Positions 23,320 to 34,530 of a DNA stretch of 64,000 nucleotides are shown here, piece by piece. The position numbers were made by a program, and so were the translations under genes. The notes beneath the pieces were generated by a model that made no database searches, was not told where the DNA came from, and saw only the letters and a program-made list of their open reading frames with translations. Every line of letters starts with the position of its first letter. Positions within the stretch are counted from its first letter, which is position 1. Location of the stretch: assembly GCA_014529385.2 (NCBI GenBank), contig CM043958.1:156711293-156775292 (forward strand), in the 5' to 3' direction. Source of the DNA: Adiantum capillus-veneris (taxonomy: Eukaryota > Streptophyta > Polypodiopsida > Polypodiales > Pteridaceae).

Positions 23320-23322
<3 letters not shown>

Positions 23323-26011
23323 TCCCCATGCCGCGACCTGCCAGAAATGCAAAAATACATCCACACTTATTTCTTTTAAAAAGGGGCAAAAACAATTTGG
23401 CTTTTTTAATAAGAGGGAGCTCCCACCCTTGAGCTCAAAATCTTGATGGCCTTGAGCTCATTGTCGACAAGAAGAGAGCAAGGCCAAACATAAATTAGAC
23501 TTTGCAAGATGCTAGCTTAAAAATTGGCTTGAATCAAATTTTTGTTGTTACATGCTTTGAATGAAAATATTTACCGCATGAGATCAATGTGCATTCCATC
23601 ATGATGATTCGATTTTTTTTTCATGAATTTTTTAATGGTTGCAAGCCTTGTCGCTCACAATTTTGTTGGGTGCTTGAATTGAATGATCCAAAAAATTTAC
23701 ATTGCACTAACAATTAAAGGGAAGTTGGCAAATTTTGGGAAATGATTGGCCAAAGAGAGGTCAACATGATAATAGATCATAATTTTTTTCTATCAAAGAG
23801 CCATTTATTATGAGTAGGGGTCATCTCCAATTCATTACTTCACTCTATGGCATGATTCATCTATATGCCAAAAAGTTAGTCAACTCATAACGACTTTGGT
23901 GAGAGCTAGATGTTCACTTGATCATAAGCTTTTTTTCCTCGTATGTTATGTATGCCAAGAGCAATATGTGAACATCGAGAAGCTATGATTGTGTGATGAT
24001 TGCATATCTTGCACTAATAACTTGGCTCATACATGGTTTAGTACTTGGCTTGATTAAAGTTCTCATTGCACTAAATGGCAAGCTCTTTTTGAAATGCATG
24101 TGGGCTTCATGTGAGAGTTACACTAGACGATGAGTTGTGCTTGGAATTTTATGTTTGAAAATGGCATTGGATATGCATTTTTATGCTTGATTTAATGTAA
24201 AATTATTACATAGCATTAAATTTGAGCTTGTTTGATGGCTAAGAGTGAGCATTAAACTTTTGAGGGTGTGGTTGATCGTGCATTCTTTTGGTGCTCATGT
24301 TAAATGACCAAATGCTTAAGAGAACTAATGATTTGAGTTGTTTTGAAGGGATGTGGGCAAGAAAAACCTTCATTGATCCAAGAAGGGGTCATCATTGCAT
24401 CATATTGCAAAAACTTGGCTATAGTAGAGCCATTCCAATTCTTTGGATTAAAAGTTGTATACATGCTAGCTCATAGTTTGGTCTACAGTGAAAATGTTTT
24501 CATTTGAGCTAGTGTTTACCTAACTTTCTTGAGAGATTTTAAGTACAAAATTTGGCTATTATTCCATCAAAAGTTGCACTCATCTCTAGCTCGTAGATTG
24601 CTCTTAAATTGGAAATTTTGTGTGAGCTGGTTGTTAGCCAGCTTTTTTGGAGGGCTTTAAAATTGTAAAATTTGAATTTCAAGAGCCACTTCAAATTCAT
24701 TGAAAAATTGCATTATTTCTAGCTTATGACTTGTTTTAAATTCCAAATTTCGATTGAGCTAGAAATTAATTGACTTTTGAATCATGCATGAGAGGTTTTT
24801 ACAAGTAAATTTTCTTATGTAGAGGCTCATTATCTCTCATTGTTGATGTGTATGCATAAATTTGCTACAAAGAGCACCATGTGCATAAGCAAAGACACTT
24901 TTTTCCCTTGGGTTTTTTCCGTTTGAAAAATTCGGGTATGCAAGACCTTAACTTTAGATTTTCAATAATGTTTTTTTTGTGTGCTTTTGGATTTCAATAA
25001 AAGGCCTTTGGAGCTTGTGTTTTTCGAATCAGCTTGAATTGTAATAAAACGATCAAGAGACTTCTCTACACAAAGGGGATGCTTGCTCAAGGGAACTCAA
25101 AAGAGCATGAATAGGTGAAATCCTTCCATGATTTTTCTCTTTTGTCCATCTCTCCATTCTCTATGCTTGGCTTAAGTAATTTTTGCTTCTAAGCTATGGT
25201 TCTTTCATGTTCAAAAGCTAGGATTTGTGAATATTAACTCATCAAAAATATTTGGTTTTATGTGTGCTAATCATAGGTAATTGGCCTAGACCTTAGGTTA
25301 ATGTAGGCTCATTTCTTATTAGTCCTAGACTCTTAGTGATAGTCTTAATACTCCATCCAATTTTAACATGACCTAGGGCTATGATTAGGCTTTTATTCCC
25401 TTAGTCCAATTGCCATAAACATCTCATGTTGGAAGCAATAAAAAAGTTCTACACTTTCTTGAGGGATCAAGAAGCCGAGAGTCGTACCTAGACTTGCCTT
25501 GGGGTGGTAGCCTTGTAATGTGCTTTACTTTTTTCTATGAATGACAAAACAAACTTCCATGAGCTTCAAAAAAAATCTATGACAATGTACTAGTAGATTA
25601 GGAGCTTTTTCATATCCCATAGACATGTTAGATTTGAATGATCTATTAATATTGGTCACATAGTTTTTAGGCTAATAGGTTAATGAACTTGCATTAGCTT
25701 AGGGTCATAATTGATTGCTTGTGTTTCATGCATAAGACTAAAATTTCAAGTGGTTTAATCTTCACAATAGTATAGGTGTTTTTTTGCTTTGTGTCGTTTA
25801 GTTTTTGACTATGAATGACCCATCTTTTAGAAGCAAAAAAAATAAATCACTTTGCATGATTGTTCATTGTACTTCAAGTTTTGTATCCTTCTTGGCCTTT
25901 GATCCTCACTACTTGTTTCTTATGATCTATAGCTCAACATTCTTCCATGGACTTGCTTTCTACCATGTCTCCGTGTTCTGCTTCATCGGCACACAAGGAC
26001 GTGCGCCAAAT

Positions 26012-26690
26012 TAGGAAGGGGGGAATGATTGCAGCGGCTAACACAAGCTACACCAATTATGCATCAAGCGAGAGATGTACTATGGATGTGCACAACATTT
26101 CCTACTCACTTTGTATGAGGTCTTGGGCTCATTGGGAGTTCCAAAGTTTTGTATGCTAGCTAGAGGGCTCAAACTTAAACCCATAGTAGAAGGGATTGTG
26201 ATGCAATCCTTTATAAGGAAGCCTTTATGCAAAGAGGTTTCATTCTTGAGTATCCACTCTTGAAGATCCACTTTTGAGAGCTCTTTCTCTCTTAAGTTTT
26301 CACTCTATGGATAGCCTATCCTTGAGCTTAATTCCCATGCTTAAGAGGCTAGTGCTAATCTATTGTAATTAGAGAAGCTATTCTTAATTTAATCTCTACT
26401 TTCTTTATTAGTTTTAATTCTCTACTCCATTATGTCATGAAGTAGTTTCACCTTCTCATTATTCTAGATTTGAGTGTGTGTGATGAATTCTTGCTTTATT
26501 AACCCAAGACCAACAAAATTATCAATCCTAGGATTGGCAACCCAGCTAGGGCATCAAAGCACGAGCATCGGATGTATCGAATGAGAGGATTCAAGAGAAT
26601 GTTCATCCAATGCAATAGAGATTAGCCATGAATAATAACTCAAATCACATCATCAATCAAGCATCTCCTAATTTTGTTGGTCTTGGGTTG
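26012..26690 (+). repeat. Polypurine tract and rearranged 3' LTR of the LARD-like element
   Basis: The purine tract AGGAAGGGGGGAA (26,013-26,025) precedes TGATTGCAGCGGCTAAC at 26,026. Homology to the 5' LTR is good up to about 26,505. From there an inverted piece of the LTR follows (26,506-26,681), and the LTR closes with TTTTGTTGGTCTTGGG. Confidence 0.8.
26506..26681 (-). repeat. Inverted internal LTR segment
   Basis: This stretch is the reverse complement of about 19,405-19,583 of the 5' LTR; for example TCCTAGGATTG corresponds to the 19,545 region and CAATCAAGCATCTCCTA to about 19,410. It is bounded by inverted copies of CCAAGACCAACAAAATT and AATTTTGTTGGTCTTGG. Confidence 0.85.
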
Positions 26691-29600
26691 AAGGAAAATG
26701 GAGAAACCATGAGACCAATGAGTGCTATTTATATTGAACAAAATACGATGGAAATTTTCGATATGTGCCTATGAGGTAGTAGGAGCAACCTACATATAGG
26801 TATCTGCCTAATATGGAACAAATTCAGAAACCACCCATAGCTATGGAGAGACCAGAGCCAGTGTTAGGTCAACAAATACCCTTGCAAGGAACCAATGTTG
26901 TGCCAGTTAAGTACATACATCCTAAAAGATAAATAGAGGAGCAAGACATAGTACCAATCACACCCTATAATGAGGCTAGTTCATCGACTATGGTAGTCAA
27001 GGAAGAATGGTACACTCAACTACAACTTACCATGGTAGAACTAGTCTATGAGGCACCTCCAGAGGTAGCCTCTGTTTACTTCATTGTAAACTAGGCAGCT
27101 AGGCGCCCATGGTGAAACAGATTCCAAGATTGAGAGAAAAAATTTTCCATAAGTATGGATCTGATTATCATTGGAAAATTGATTGCCCAGAGCCTGATGG
27201 GGATGCTAGGACAATTGAGGTTCACTTCATACAATGTGGAAAAAAGTTGGACACTATCCTACAAAGTGTGCTAGGATTACTGCAAATAAAGAAAAAACAC
27301 ACATAAATATAGTGCAAGTCTTGCCAGTTATCTCTTTAAACAATGAACCTACGGTTCTAGTCAAGGTAGTGACAAGGACATAGGCAAAGAAGAATAAACA
27401 AAAGAGTGCTAGTGAGTCTAATAATAATAAGAAGTCTTTTGAAGACTCCAAAAGAGAGAGATGTTGATGCTACGAGCTTGGAAGACAACAAAAGCAGAGG
27501 AAAATTGAAGAGAAATCCCAAAAATTATTCAAGGAAAGACCAAAGTCAATGTCAAATGAGTTTAAAGAATCAAAGCCAAAATCAAGAGGATTAGTGTTGG
27601 TAGATAGAATCTATGAACCCATTGACACGACTTTGGAAGCTTTTCAAGCACATTAAATAGAAAAATAAACAATGGAAACGAAAAGGAAAAACTACCCAAC
27701 ACATGATTTGGAAGTAGCGAGGCTAGAAGCTTACAAAAACTTAGTGCAATTCACACACTTAATGCTCAAGGGGTCACTACAATAAAAAAATGTGTATCAC
27801 GTGGTTTCAATAGTAAGGATTATTTTTTTCTATATTGTCCCACATTTTCACATACAAAAGGGTGCTAAAAAAATGATTCTACAAAATTTATTTGATTGAA
27901 TATGCAAAGGGTCCCTTTTATTGGTGAAAATTTCACAGCTAAGGGGTTTATAGTGATCCCCCCCAGAGTCAATGCTAAAAGCACAAAAACAAAAAATGGA
28001 AACCATTAGGAATCCAACAAAGGATAAAACAAAATCAGGACCAGTGGAAATTAAAGACACTAAAGAACCAAGGAAATTTTAGTTGAAAATGATAGTACCA
28101 GACAATGAGGACGGACCAGAAGGAATTCTCTTAGTAGAGAAAGATTGGCCGAATCAATTGTGGGAAAGAGTTAGAGAGGTAAAAAATGGAAATTTTGATG
28201 TGGAATTACCTCCAATCAAAGAAGTATGGCTAGACCAACCACCCATGGTGTTAAATAGACAACCTCTTTAAGGAGATTGGGATAAGAGTGGTCAAGATTT
28301 TCAAAATCCCAAACACTCAAAACCTTACCCTCATACCTTAAAGATAATGAAGAAACATCACTATATGCAAGACCACAAAACTAAAACGGGAAAATGAGAC
28401 TTTGTATGTGGAAAACTTGCAGTCAATCATGTCAACATCTACTCAATGTACCATAGTATTGTGTGAGGTGTTGAAGATTAGACCCCACCTATATAAATAT
28501 CTACACGGCACTTGAGACAAAGTGGGGATAATAGGATTAACAAAAGAGAAAGTGAAATAGTTACTCTTAGAAGAAACTTGAAGTAAACAGGCAAATCCAA
28601 TCCTATGAACAAAGTGAGAGAATACTATGAGAGCAACGAAGGAAAGAAAACTCTAATATAACAATGTGAATACCATGGCGGTACTAGATACTCGGTAGGC
28701 ATGGCCATAGAAAAAAATAAAAATCTAGGAATCCTAGGGAAAACTTACAATTAGGCAAACAAGAATGAGATTGCAATTGATAGATGGGCACATTGAACAA
28801 CCAATGGTATTGTTAGAAAGTGTGTATGGAATTGACTATCAACATACATTTATCATTGTAAATTTTGGGAAGAAAGTGAACTACAAAATAATTTTGGGAT
28901 GACATTTTATCAGACAAATATAGTTGATTCAAGATAGGGAAAATGATTATCTATACTGGAAACAAGTTGGATTAACTACACATGTAAAGTTAAAAGATCA
29001 TTATTACAAGGATCTCCTAAAAATACCTATCCAAGAGTTTGATTCAAAAATACTAGTTGAAACTAAATTATCATCGTGGGTGAACAAAGACACTCCTATC
29101 TAAACGTATGGGGCTTCAAAGAATGGTAGTTTATGGATGGGAAGATTGCACCTTGAATCGGGATGTAAAGAACGCCAATTATGTGTCAGAACCCTTTCTT
29201 GAATACTTGTTCAAGCCATTTGAGTGGACACAAATTTTGGCTACCATGAAGAAGGCTATGACATTGTTTCAATCCAAATGGTAACCATTGTACCATTGGA
29301 TGACTAGCAAGTCGTTATGATGCTACTAATGAGTTAAAGGAGGAGGCTCTTACCATAGGGGAATTTGACTTAGAAAAAGAGCATGTAAGAGCAAAACTAT
29401 TTTTCCAAGGAGGAGAGTAAAAGCTCTTTGAACTTTTCAATCGCCATTAAAAATGACAACATGGATAGTCAAAAAAGCGAGAGAATAAACAAGAGAGAAA
29501 CCAAGTCGTGCCAAAAATCAAGGGCAAGAGACAATTTCTGATGATGATTGACGTAGAGGATTGTATCAAAGACAAAATCACTGGTAGATCTCCCATCTCA

Positions 29601-30110
29601 AAAAAGAAAAAGAATGTGAAAGACAAGCTGAAACAAAACATAAACCACAAAAGGAAAAACTTAAAACGAAAATAACCATCAATGCCTAAACAGAGCAAAA
29701 GGGTGAAAAGAACTTGGAAGAGGTATGGTCCACTGAAATGAAATCTGGCAGTGTGATAAGCAAGGGGCTAGTAGCGTTCCATGACACTACAAAAAGTACA
29801 CTCTACAAGACCGAAGGATCATTAGAGAGTGACCCATGAGACAACCAAGGGAATCGGAAAAATCCTATGAAGGCCCAAAAAATGCTAAAAAGATTTACCT
29901 AGCAGATTATGGGGAGGAATCAAAACGAGCTTACTTAGCAATGGATTTATCTCAAAAAGAAGAGAAAATCCTCATCAAAACTTCTAAAGAATATAAGCAT
30001 GTTCTTGCATGGTCTTATAAAGATCTCAAGAGAGTAGAACTTGGCATTTTCCACGCATACTATATCCATGCAAGATGATGCTAAGCCAAGTAGACAAAGG
30101 TTTGGTCTAT
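26691..30110 (+). pseudogene. Gypsy element: gag end, protease region, start of reverse transcriptase
   Basis: After the nested element the gag frame resumes (about 26,691-27,300, with PPEVASVYFIVN and KQIPRLREKIFHKYGSDYHW). A lysine-rich linker and the segment MIVPDNEDGPEGILLVEKDW (28,089) follow. Around 28,770-29,060 the frame reads RMRLQLIDGHIEQPM, YKIILGCHFIRQ and LIQDRENDYLYWKQ, typical of the retropepsin domain of plant Gypsy polyproteins. The last part (29,880-30,100: KIYLADYGEESKRAYLAMDL, then ILIKTSKEYKHVLAWSYKDL) is the start of the reverse transcriptase region. It ends abruptly near 30,110 at DDAKPSRQR, where a Copia fragment begins. Many stops and shifts make it non-functional. 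Confidence 0.8.
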
Positions 30111-30119
30111 CGATGACAA

Positions 30120-30690
30120 CTCACATCGGACTCTATGCAATCCCTTTCTCTTTTGGGTTACACAGATGTAGACTGGGCAAGCTCACATTTATCTATGCGA
30201 TCAACTAGTAGAAATTGTTTTTTTATAAATGGTTGTCCTGTTTCTTGGACGTTGCTGGAAGAGGATTAAACCCTGGTGCTATCAATTTCTTTGTTTTCAA
30301 CGGAAACACTAGCAGGAAACAACACTATGTTGCAGTTTCTACGACTAAGTCAGAATATGTTGCGGAATCACTTGCAGCTCGTGAGCTGATCTGGCTTCGA
30401 CAAATGCTGGTTGATATTGGTCACTCTCCTCTTTCTAGCACACCCTTGTGGTGTGACAACCAAAGTGCTATTAGTCTTGCAAAAGACTATGTTTAACATA
30501 ATAAGTCAAAGCACATTGTTGTCCATTATCATTATGTAAGGTATGAAGTACGCAAAGGTGGTTGAACATTATCCAAGTGACCAAATGATTGTAGACATTC
30601 TTACCAAAGGCCCCAATGAGTCACGTTTCATCCTCTTGTGCTCGGAGCTTGGAGTTGCTTCGGCCTCACTCTTTCTAGATTAGCTTCTCT
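30120..30690 (+). pseudogene. Copia RNase H fragment
   Basis: LGYTDVDWASSHLSMRSTS (from about 30,152) and SRKQHYVAVSTTKSEYVAES with ARELIWLRQMLVDIGH and LWCDNQSAISLAKD (to 30,496) are the C-terminal RNase H region of a Ty1/Copia polyprotein. After TAA at 30,494-30,496 the frame continues into the HIVVHYHYVR motif. The rest of pol is absent on the left, where it abuts the Gypsy fragment. Confidence 0.88.
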
Positions 30691-31080
30691 GCTATTGTAA
30701 TAGCTTTGTACATATGACATTATAATCCTATAGGTACCATGCACTATGAACACTCCACATTTTCACATTGTGATCTCCGAGTCATTTGTATATTTGTACA
30801 TAGATACAAAATTCACTTCACATCATCATCGCTGGTTCATATTTTCACATTGTATAGGGGCTAAGTTTTTCACTTGAACTCCCCAAGGGTTTTTTCATCC
30901 AAAGCTAGAGACCTTTGTTTGAGTGGGGGTTTTGGAGCTATATATGGCTCACTCTACTCAACTTGGTCTCACCTATATATTTGTATCTTTTCCTCAATAT
31001 GAATCAGTCTTTGGGAGCGTACATGGTGTGTCTCTTTTCTCGTCTCTCTCTTTCTCTCTACATCTCAATAGTTGCTAGTA
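30691..31080 (+). other. Possible Copia 3' untranslated or LTR remnant
   Basis: AT-rich sequence following the Copia stop region, with a purine-rich GAGTGGGGGTTTTGG at about 30,919 and TATATATGG behind it. It could be a polypurine tract and LTR start. No partner LTR was found, so the call is tentative. No gene seen. Confidence 0.3.
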
Positions 31081-31880
31081 ATTATTCATTGTTGAGATGG
31101 TTATTATTCCATGGAGTTGTTTTATGACGCGTTTTCATGATGATTAGAAGTGGTTCGTACTGTTCGTTTATCTTTATTTTTTATTTTAAAATGGTTATTC
31201 CATGATGCCATGTTGCATTTTCATGATGATTATAAGTCGTTTGTATTGATCGTTTGTTATTGAGATGATTATTATTCCATGGAGTTATTCGATGATACCA
31301 TGATGTGTTTCCATGATGATTAGAAAAATTGTTTGTATTGATCTTTTGTTATTGAGATAGATTATTCCATGATGACATGATACGTTTCCATGATGATCAC
31401 AAGTCGTTCATACTAATTGTTCTACTATTAATAAAGTTATTATTCCATGGAGTGGTTCCATGATGATTAGAAATCGTTTGTATTGATCGTTTACTTTATT
31501 GATATAGTTATTCTTTCATGGAGTTGTTTTGTGATGTCATGATACGTTTCCATGGTGATTAGAACTTGTTCATACTAGTCGTTCATTATTGATATGATTA
31601 TTGGTTTATAGAGTTGTTCCATGATTCCATTATACGTTTTCTTGATCATTGAATATTGTTCGTAATGATCCTTTTTTATTGAGAGGATTATTCTTCCATG
31701 GGTGAGTTTTTGCATTATGCCATGATGTTTTTTCATGATGATTAGAAGTTCTTCGTACTAATCATTCGTCACTAAGACGGTTATTCTTTTATACAGTTGT
31801 TTCATGATCTCATGATATGTTAGAAGTCATTATACTAATCGTTTATCATTGAGATGATTGTTATTCCATTGAGTTACATG
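31080..31880. repeat. Degenerate minisatellite, about 75-95 bp units, about ten copies
   Basis: Units contain the successive phrases TTGAGATGATTATTATTCC, ATGGAGTTGTTCCATGAT, ATGATACGTTTCCATGATG and TTAGAAGTCGTTCGTACTA with variations. Unit starts fall near 31,090, 31,185, 31,257, 31,350, 31,430, 31,497, 31,588, 31,676, 31,772 and 31,847. The last unit runs directly into the Copia fragment at about 31,881. No open frame of interest. Confidence 0.88.
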
Positions 31881-32950
31881 AAATTTTTCCAAATGGACAT
31901 GAACACATCATTTTTTCACAGGGATCTAGATGAAGATGTCTACATGAAACAACCAGAGGGCTTCGTATATGAAACCCAAAAGCCAACAAGGGTAGAATTG
32001 GTTTGTAGACTTAAAAGGCACTCTATGGCCTCAAGCAAGGTTCAAGGCAATGGTATCAAAAATTCAACAAATTCATGCAGTCTCAGGGTTACATAAGAAG
32101 TCAAGAGGATCACTGCTTATACACCAAAAGATTGAACGATGGTTCTTTAATCATCTTGATCTTGTATGTAGGTGTTATGCTTCTCATAGGAAAATCAGCT
32201 GATGAGATCAATTAATTGAAAAAGATGCTAAGCACTTAGTTTTCCATGAAAGGTTTGGGAAATGCCAATCGCTTTCTTGGTATGCAAATCAAGAGACACA
32301 GGCAACATGGAATTCTTGAATTATCTCAAGAAAAATACATCCACAAAGTCTTGCAAAGTTCTATCATGTACGGTGGCAAGTCACTTAGTACCCCAATGCA
32401 ATCATACTCCAAACTTAGCAAGGAAGATTCTCCCAAGACAGTTGCTGAGAAAGAGGAAACGATGAAAGTAACATATTCTTCAGTAGTTGGCACTTTGATG
32501 TATGCTATGGTAGACACAAGACCAGACATTGCACATGCAGTGGGATTGGTTAGTAGGTACATGGAAAACCCTGGCAAGAAGCATTGGGAAGTAGTGAAGG
32601 AAATCCTCAGATACTTGAAGGGTACATCTAGCAAGTGTTTACGCTTTGGAAACAATGATGCATCTATTGTAGGTTACACGGATGCCGATTATGCAGGTTG
32701 TGTGGATCGTAAAAGATCCACATATGGCTATATGTTCATCCTTGCAAGGGTAGATATCTCTTGGAAATTGTGTCTCCAAGACTGCACGTCTTCATCTACC
32801 GTTCAGATTGAATATGTTGTTGTATCTGACGCAAGCAAGGAAGCCATATGGTTAGCTCATCTAATGGAAGATTTGGGCATTCACGAGGTTCCAGTACTGC
32901 ATTGTGATAGGACGCTATCCAAAAATGCAGCGACCTTGCAATTTTTTAAT
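31881..32950 (+). pseudogene. Copia reverse transcriptase/RNase H fragment
   Basis: Reading starts inside the reverse transcriptase (DEDVYMKQPEGF, then LYGLKQGSRQWYQKF after a shift). The catalytic YVDD is replaced by YVGV-like residues near 32,165-32,175. The open stretch 32,246-33,088 holds GLGNANRFLGMQIKRHRQ, VVGTLMYAMVDTRPDIAHAVG, HWEVVKEILRYLKGTS and GYTDADYAGCVDRKRST. Its tail after about 32,945 is unrelated to Copia. The damaged catalytic motif and the truncation mean no enzyme activity is expected. Confidence 0.88.
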
Positions 32951-32999
32951 TATATGGAGGAGACAAGAGACACGAATTCACTTTTAGAGTTGACTCCAC

Positions 33000-33900
33000 T
33001 CGAGCTCAAAGTAGAGCCAAGGCCAATCAACTATTTCATGATTGAGGCTGAAAAGGCTTTGAAGGTGAATATAGAGAAAGAGACATAGGATATTTGGAGG
33101 GAGGCTATGACTTAAGAGCATCAAATCTTGCACTCTGCCAATGTTGCACAATTGACTTCCTAGAAAAGTATAGATACATGGCATCAAGAGTCCCTTCCAT
33201 ATCCTCTTATCAAATACAAAGTCCCCAAGATCAAAGAAAGACTACTCAAAGCTCAAGTAGCAGATATTGCAGAGTTGTATCCCACTTGGAGGAAGATTTA
33301 TCTTAAGAGACATCCTAGATATATGATTTTGTTCAACCAAGCTCCTCCAAAGATCAGAAACCGTCTAGTTCTTAGAGTGAAAAGTTGGGGCATCCACCAA
33401 CTTACCTTGAAGAAATATCTGACGTGGCTCAATTTTCCAAATTATCTTTACCAAAGGGAAAAACCACATAACATTATATATTAAATATACTAACAAATAC
33501 TATAGAAATTGTCAAGTAAATCCTAGATATACCATGTGTCACTTTTATCAAGATAGTGAAGATGATCCTACATGCATGTAGACATTTCACCAGGCCGAGC
33601 AAACCAACACTCCATGGATGTCATTCCTTGAGGTAGCTAGGGGTTGTGCTATGACCTTTTAGATCAATCAATAGATGAAGTGCTATATGGATTATATGCA
33701 AGAGTTATGTTTTTTCCATCCTATTCAATGAAAACCTTTGGAGAAGCATTCTATGAAAGCTTCTTTACCTTCAAAACCAAGATCTTTGGCCCTGTCATAG
33801 AAAATCTACTAGCAAGGTTCGTTGGCTCCTATGCAATGGAGCTAAACATGCCTATCAACCTTCAATTCCTCAAAGAAGGTGCAAGCAGCTCATAATAAAT
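33000..33900 (+). pseudogene. Unrecognised broken reading frame upstream of an LTR
   Basis: Consecutive open pieces read RPINYFMIEAEKALKVNIEK, then IKYKVPKIKERLLKAQVADI, YLKRHPRYMILFNQAPPKIR and (33,644-33,895) SFFTFKTKIFGPVIENLLAR. They use different frames but look protein-like rather than random. The block ends about 100 bp before a polypurine tract and LTR, so it may be an extra reading frame located 3' of pol in a Gypsy-type element. I do not recognise a domain. Confidence 0.35.
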
Positions 33901-33995
33901 TAATATGAAGCCCTGGATGCACTCAAGAAGTAGCATACAACTTGCAAGCCAACGCACTACTTGGATATCTAAAGCTGTGTTGCAAACAACCTAGG

Positions 33996-34530
33996 CTAGG
34001 AGGGGGTAATGTCAGCAGCAAGCTAACCCATCAACACAATTTTGAACAATTTTGAGCCCAATTTTGTGATCTCTACCATATTGTGTATAAAAAGTCCATC
34101 ATATCCAAATCTATAATTTTGATTACGATTTCAAGAATGTAAATTTTGTAGTCGTGGCTGAGAGATTCTAGATTGTACTTATTCTTAGGTTATCTCTAGC
34201 CCCTACTTAGCCAGGTTTTAGCCAGTTTCACATTTTAAAACCTTATGGAAAGGTATAAAAGCCAATTTTTGTAAAAGATTTGTAAGTTCTTTTGGATAAC
34301 AAGTATACAAAGCCATTACTAAGCATTGTATACTCTCATACTCTTCTTCTCAAGCTCGTAACTCACTCGCAAATGGTTTGTTTGGAGCACCGTCTATTCC
34401 ATTGCATTCGTAGGTGAAAGCCCTATGTGACATTGTGAGTTTATTGCAATAAATTTGTGATTTTGTTGTAGCTAGTCCTCTTCTAAATCTCCTTATAACT
34501 CAAGATTTACACATCTAAATTGCATTTTAT
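33996..34530 (+). repeat. Polypurine tract and LTR
   Basis: AGGAGGGGGTAA immediately precedes TGTCAGCAGCAAGC at 34,010. A TATA-like GGTATAAAAGCC lies at about 34,252, followed by a leader-like stretch. The first 70 bp match the LTR-like block at 9536. The 3' end is uncertain. Confidence 0.6.

Larger units (their letters stand above)
19627..26010 (+). other. Non-coding interior of the LARD-like element
   Basis: About 6.4 kb with no recognisable protein-coding frame. The first 2 kb is AT-rich with scattered GTGTGTG motifs. A more GC-rich block at about 21,640-23,440 holds long CA, C and CT tracts and may be a separate insertion, though no boundaries are visible. The remainder to 26,010 is AT-rich with short, unconvincing open frames. 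Confidence 0.7.
18632..26690 (+). mobile_element. Large non-coding LTR element (LARD-like), nested in gag
   Basis: 5' LTR 18,632-19,606, primer site at 19,607, an interior of about 6.4 kb without any gag or pol motif, a polypurine tract at 26,012-26,025, and a 3' LTR from 26,026. LTR order, primer site and polypurine tract make it a retrotransposon, and the absence of coding sequence makes it a large retrotransposon derivative that would need proteins from a relative. The surrounding gag continues on both sides (GGCCATCT at 18,620 and the ATGAGACCAATGAGTG block at 26,708). About 18 bases of gag seem missing at the right junction and no clear 5-bp target duplication is visible. Confidence 0.8.

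Noticed and set aside
23014-23446. Open frames with RERERE or SLSLSL on both strands
   Set aside because: Produced by the C27/(CT)n tract; all frames stay open because the repeat has no stop codons.
31080-31880. Possible CRISPR-like array
   Set aside because: Units are 75-95 bp, diverged along their whole length and without constant repeats separated by unique spacers; the context is eukaryotic.
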